Assembly (NCBI GenBank): GCA_030544235.1
Contig: CM060464.1
Coordinates: 38,519,186 to 38,583,185 of the forward strand
Length of the DNA stretch: 64,000 nucleotides
Reading direction: 5' to 3'
From: Lepturacanthus savala
Lineage: Eukaryota > Chordata > Actinopteri > Scombriformes > Trichiuridae
Below, one piece after another: positions 58,501-64,000 of this stretch. Numbering within the stretch: the stretch's first letter is position 1; the number at the start of each line of letters is the position of its first letter. A model generated the notes under the pieces. It was given only the letters and a program-made list of their open reading frames with translations. It was not told the origin of the DNA and made no database searches. Made by a program: the position numbers and the translations under genes.

Positions 58501-61500
58501 ATTTGTAAAATTAACGATGAACACGTCCCATGGGACCCTTTGACGGGTATTGCATGGTTGGATGACGTGAACTCCGGTAGCGGCACTACCACATGAACCT
58601 GTTGGGGCCCGCTCCCACTGAATCTTGAAAGGATAGAACAGGAGGATATAAGGAGATCACCCAAAGTTTCCAGTACCAAGCAGATTTAGATTGAATTGGT
58701 GTTAATTACTATGTTATTACAATCTCCAAGTATAAGGAAATCAGGAGAGAGATCAGAGCAGTCAAAGAGGAGACCCTCTTCGCGGCCGCCCGGCTAACCG
58801 CAGCCTGATTGAAGTCCGACCTGATGTCCAATAAAACAAGGTGATTGATTAAATTGGTGTTTATTACTATGTTATCATAATCTCCAAGTAGTTGGTTTAG
58901 GCTTAAGGTTAGTCGTTAGGGCCTAGTTAAGGGTTAAATTCAGGTTAAGGTTAAAATTAGGGTTAAGGTTAGGTATAAGGTTATGGTTGGGGTCTAGTTA
59001 AGGTTAGGTTTAGGGCTTAGACTGTGGTTAGGGTTAGTAGTTAGGGTTCAGATTAGGGTTATGTTTAGGGTTAGGGCCTAGTAAGGGGTTAAGGTTAGGG
59101 TTCGGATTAGGGTTATGGTTAGGAGTTGGGGCTTGGTTAGGGGTTATGGTTAGGGTTTAATTAGGGGTTAAGGTTAGGGTTATGGTTAGGAGTTTGGGCC
59201 TGGTTAAGGGTTATGGTTAGGGTTATGTTTAGGGTTAGGGCCTAGTTGGGGGTTAAGGTTAGGTTTAGGGTTCAGAATAGGGTTATGGTTAGGGTTATGT
59301 TTAGGGTTAGGGTCTAATTAGGGGTTAAGGTTAGGTTTAGGGTTCAGATTAGGGTTATGGTTAGGGTTACGTTTAGGGTTACGTTTAGGGTTAGGGCTTA
59401 ATTAGGGTTAAGGTTAGGTTTAGGGCTAAGATTAGGGTTATGGTTAGGAGTTAGGGCCTGGTTAAGGGTTATGGTTAGGGCCTAGTTAGGGGTTAAGGTT
59501 AGGTTTAGGGTTATGGTTAGGTGTTAGGGTCTAATTAAGGGTTAAGGTTAGGGATTTGGTTCGGTTTAAGGTTGAATTAAGTTTAGAAGTTGGGCCTAGG
59601 TGAGTATTTGAGGTTAGGGTCAGATCAAAATTGGGGTCAATTGATAACTAAGGGCTAAAGTTATGTTTATGGTTGGCTGAAAGGTAGTGGGAGAGGTGTT
59701 GGGGGAGTGCTTGTGACTTTCTTTTATTGTGTTTATGTAACTTTCAAGTAAAAATCTGAATTTTCTGTAAAAAAAGGGGGAAAAAAATTATAGAGGTCAA
59801 AAGGTCGACGATAAAAAACGGTCGGTGGACTGAGGAAATTAATGTTATTATTCGTCGGACGGAGATGGGAAATAGTGGTATTAGTTTAGGGTTTTTTTAG
59901 AATAGATATTAAAGGCTGCTACGCCTTATATTTGTTGCTATGATAAGCTGATATTATAAGGCCTTTCTAAGGTTTGGGGGAAGTAAAGTAAAGGTGTTTT
60001 TAGAGAAGCTAAATTTGGGTACACATCATCAGTAGTCACCTCAGGGTCAAACGGGTGTTTCGGCCATGAAACTAGACACCCTAACCTGAGGCTGGCCCAC
60101 CAGGGGTGATCAAATCCCTGGTGTGTGTCCCTCGTGTCAATTGGTTTTTTGAATAAAGTTTTATTTTATAAAGTTGTTTTTATATCTATTTTGTAGTTCC
60201 TAGTTTAGGTGACCCTAGACATATATCTAATTTGAGGAGGGAGGGAGAAAGTAAAAGGCGAGCGAGCGGTTGTCGGCGCGAGAGCGAAAAAACGGGCGTG
60301 CTAAAGGGACTAGCTGTCCTACAAGGGGTCCCCCCGAGAGATGATCAGGACCAGCCCCGACAGAGCGGTGCCTTCCTGGTCATCCCCAGGGATCGAGGAA
60401 ACAGAGCCAGCCGCACTGAAGTGCTGCCTCCCTGCTCCCTCTGGGATTCCCAAGAGGTATTGATTATGATCCCTGTACTCCATACACCGCACAGTCCCAG
60501 GGATCAGGAAATGAAAGCTATTTTGAAAAATTCAGTTTGTGTTTTTTATTATTTTTTTATTTATTTTAAATTTAATTATTTTTATTATATGTGTAATGCG
60601 AGATGTGCTGTTGTATGGGTGGGGCTACCCCCCATAGAAAATTTGGCTACAATTAAGGTCCTGAAGCCGGGGACCACCACATCCTGCGTGCATTGTCTCT
60701 ATTGAGACGCAAGGAGGGCTGCATACTTACCACCATGTACAGGTCACCGCTGGGGCCAGCTGGACTGACCTGTACATGGCCAGCGAATTGTTTGGTGTGG
60801 GGGATTTTTAGAGAGGGTCATTAAACTGAGGGCCTATGTGAGTGAGGGTGTCGGACTGAAATATTTTTATTTTTCAAGAGTAGGTTTGTGAAATGTGTAT
60901 AAAATGGATTAGGAGGTTAAGTTAAGTGTGGGAGTGAAAGAATTTTTAAAAAATTCAAAGGGGTTAAAAAGATATAAGGTTTTTTGGAATCCTTAGAGGG
61001 GGAGAGCGGCATTGTGGGAAAACCGAACCAGGAAGTGATAATTTAAGTGATTATCTTTTAAACTATTAGTCCGGTTAACTTCAAATAGATTTTGAATCGG
61101 AGGTGAGGGAGATAGAAAAAAGTATTAAGTGTTATATTGTGTTGTATTATTGATAAATAATAATAAATTGAATAAGAAAATTAAATAAATTTAGTTTGGG
61201 TTGTAGAATTGGGAATAGTTTAGTGATTATTATGGTTAGATATGTGTTAGTGTTATCTATTTAGTGTGGTAGTAAGTACATTGGTGGAAGGTCAAGTTTA
61301 AGTCCATGACCTTTGACCTTTCACTCCTTATCTCATTATAGTTAGTTTACTTTAACTTATTAGGAAGTGATTTTTTTGTATTAGACTGACGGGGTTTTAA
61401 TTGTGTTGTATTATTTTAAATAATAATAATAGTGGTAAAAATTATTAATAGTATTATTAATGTTAAAAATAATAAAGTAATAATAATAATAATAATAAGA

Positions 61501-62618
61501 CAATTCTAAGGAAGCTTTATTGGTGGGAATGGGATTTTAGTTATGTGGTAATATTTTATGTCTAGTGAGGTAGAGGGTTTAGTTTACAAACCCGACCTTT
61601 GACCTTTTACTCTTTGTTCAATTATAGATCATTTATATGGTTATTATCCTTATTATTTGAAATGTTTTTTTTATATATATTATGTTTATCTTGTTTTGTG
61701 TTAATAGTTCTATTATTTTATGTGGTCAAATTGGTAATAAATCTAAAAATATCATAATTTTATTATTTATTTATTTAGAGGTTTGTTAGGAATGGAATGA
61801 GGGGAATCTTAAGGAAAAGCTATCTTGCTTATACAGGTTGTATAAGGCAGGAGATAGGAAGTGATGAAGTCGCCGCAGCCGCTGAGGTGTCTTACAGGGG
61901 GGGCAGAGAAGAAAAGAGGTAGAGTAGATTCTACCTTATGGAGATATCAAACACTGTGAAAGGTATCACAGTGTTCAATATGAAACCAAACGATCACCTG
62001 TTTGGTGCAGGTTGTCAGAGACAGTAGGAGGTCAGGTGAGTACTCCCGATGCACCTATGGGGCCTGCTCCTACTGAATCTTGAAAAGATAGAATTGGAGG
62101 ATATGAGAAGATTCCTTAAAGTTTCCATTCCACACTGGGCCTCTGTTATGTTTTAGGGGGGATTTGGAGGTTAGATTTAGTTTAATTATTGTTCTAAAAA
62201 GTATAGGGGTCAAAGGTTAGTGAGGGAAGTTAGTTATTTATTATATTTATTATGATGTTTTTTTTATATTTTTATTATTTGTTTATTTATATTTTATCTT
62301 TATGGAGGTCTGTCTGGGTAGGAAGGAGGGAGATCTTAAGAGAAAGCTATCTTGCCTATACAGGTTGTATAGGACAGGAGATAGGGAGTAATTAGATTGC
62401 CGCAGCCGCTGAGGTATCTTACAGGGGGGGCAAGAAATATTAGAGGTAGGGTTCGTTCTACCTTGTGGAGATATCAAACACTACGAAAGGGATCGCAGTG
62501 TTCAATAGGAAACCAAACGATCCACTGAGGTATCTTACAGTGCTGATTGGTGCAGATTGGCAGAGACGGTAGGATTTCAGGTAAGTACACCCAAGGCAAG
62601 GGATGGGCCAGGGTTAGG
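58501..62618. repeat. Family F unit, copy F4 (4118 bp)
   Basis: Tandem copy. Hairpin chains at 61820-61975 and 62347-62502. Confidence 0.93.
60017..60131 (+). ncRNA. Three-way-junction segment, F4
   Basis: Copy of F1. Confidence 0.6.
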
Positions 62619-64000
62619 ATTTGTAAAATTAACGATGAACACGTCCCATGGGACCCTTTGACGGGTATTGCATGGTTGGATGACGTGAACTCCGGTAGCG
62701 GCACTACCACATGAACCTGTTGGGGCCCGCTCCCACTGAATCTTGAAAGGATAGAACAGGAGGATATAAGGAGATCACCCAAAGTTTCCAGTACCAAGCA
62801 GATTTAGATTGAATTGGTGTTAATTACTATGTTATTACAATCTCCAAGTATAAGGAAATCAGGAGAGAGATCAGAGCAGTCAAAGAGGAGACCCTCTTCG
62901 CGGCCGCCCGGCTAACCGCAGCCTGATTGAAGTCCGACCTGATGTCCAATAAAACAAGGTGATTGATTAAATTGGTGTTTATTACTATGTTATCATAATC
63001 TCCAAGTAGTTGGTTTAGGCTTAAGGTTAGTCGTTAGGGCCTAGTTAAGGGTTAAATTCAGGTTAAGGTTAAAATTAGGGTTAAGGTTAGGTATAAGGTT
63101 ATGGTTGGGGTCTAGTTAAGGTTAGGTTTAGGGCTTAGACTGTGGTTAGGGTTAGTAGTTAGGGTTCAGATTAGGGTTATGTTTAGGGTTAGGGCCTAGT
63201 AAGGGGTTAAGGTTAGGGTTCGGATTAGGGTTATGGTTAGGAGTTGGGGCTTGGTTAGGGGTTATGGTTAGGGTTTAATTAGGGGTTAAGGTTAGGGTTA
63301 TGGTTAGGAGTTTGGGCCTGGTTAAGGGTTATGGTTAGGGTTATGTTTAGGGTTAGGGCCTAGTTGGGGGTTAAGGTTAGGTTTAGGGTTCAGAATAGGG
63401 TTATGGTTAGGGTTATGTTTAGGGTTAGGGTCTAATTAGGGGTTAAGGTTAGGTTTAGGGTTCAGATTAGGGTTATGGTTAGGGTTACGTTTAGGGTTAC
63501 GTTTAGGGTTAGGGCTTAATTAGGGTTAAGGTTAGGTTTAGGGCTAAGATTAGGGTTATGGTTAGGAGTTAGGGCCTGGTTAAGGGTTATGGTTAGGGCC
63601 TAGTTAGGGGTTAAGGTTAGGTTTAGGGTTATGGTTAGGTGTTAGGGTCTAATTAAGGGTTAAGGTTAGGGATTTGGTTCGGTTTAAGGTTGAATTAAGT
63701 TTAGAAGTTGGGCCTAGGTGAGTATTTGAGGTTAGGGTCAGATCAAAATTGGGGTCAATTGATAACTAAGGGCTAAAGTTATGTTTATGGTTGGCTGAAA
63801 GGTAGTGGGAGAGGTGTTGGGGGAGTGCTTGTGACTTTCTTTTATTGTGTTTATGTAACTTTCAAGTAAAAATCTGAATTTTCTGTAAAAAAAGGGGGAA
63901 AAAAATTATAGAGGTCAAAAGGTCGACGATAAAAAACGGTCGGTGGACTGAGGAAATTAATGTTATTATTCGTCGGACGGAGATGGGAAATAGTGGTATT
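62619..64000. repeat. Family F unit, copy F5, cut by the window end
   Basis: The first 1382 bp of a fifth copy: leader, module B and degenerate array (to about 63785), ending before the three-way junction. Confidence 0.92.

Overview
This window looks like a eukaryotic, probably animal, subtelomere, or an interstitial block derived from one. It is AT-rich. It contains six arrays of TTAGGG repeats, all with the G-rich strand on the + strand, so the chromosome end would lie to the right if the region is terminal. Between the arrays are long tandem arrays of 3.5-4.1 kb subtelomeric repeat units. I find no convincing protein-coding gene, tRNA, rRNA or CRISPR array. The long reading frames are either telomeric dipeptide frames (VRVRV, LGLGL) or recur only because the underlying DNA is tandemly repeated. 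The species cannot be named from the sequence alone.

Layout: 1-8335, family A units (3491 and 3505 bp, plus partial copies at both ends). 8336-8433, telomeric array T1. 8434-10165, a short divergent unit B. 10166-10740, array T2. 10741-12967, a 1055-bp element in 2.1 tandem copies. 12968-13740, array T3. 13741-15183, unit G, with alternating ~158-bp modules. 15184-15527, array T4. 15528-22847, two family C units of 3660 bp. 22848-24123, a C/G hybrid. 24124-24516, array T5. 24517-44815, five complete family D units of 3985 bp plus a truncated sixth. 44816-46140, array T6, the longest at about 1.3 kb. 46141-64000, family F units (4124, then 4118 bp), the fifth running off the window.

Every full unit has the same order of parts. 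These are: a start motif of the form TTAACGANGAACAY; one or more ~105-bp modules with the core CCTCTTCGCGG; 0.55-0.8 kb of degenerate TTAGGG-like DNA; an AGGTCA direct repeat; a 115-bp segment that folds as a three-way junction; a small CpG-rich folded segment; a minus-strand GTAAGT splice-donor motif (beside a 15-bp hairpin in families A, C, D and F); a ZNF143/Staf-like motif on the minus strand; two AGGTCA...TGACCTTTGACCT composites; and a chain of three hairpins. Unit B lacks the last two parts.

Three observations stand out. First, five telomeric arrays end on their right side at the same homologous point in the unit, even across divergent families, while their left edges are scattered. 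This suggests that units are joined to telomere ends at a defined start. Second, several hairpins, and above all the three-way junction, show compensatory base changes between families. That argues that an RNA or DNA fold is maintained in otherwise non-coding repeats. Third, a promoter-like ZNF143 motif lies 250-270 bp upstream of a consensus 5' splice site on the minus strand in every family, including divergent unit B, which suggests a spliced non-coding transcript running away from the telomere. All functional readings are inference and need expression and cross-genome data.
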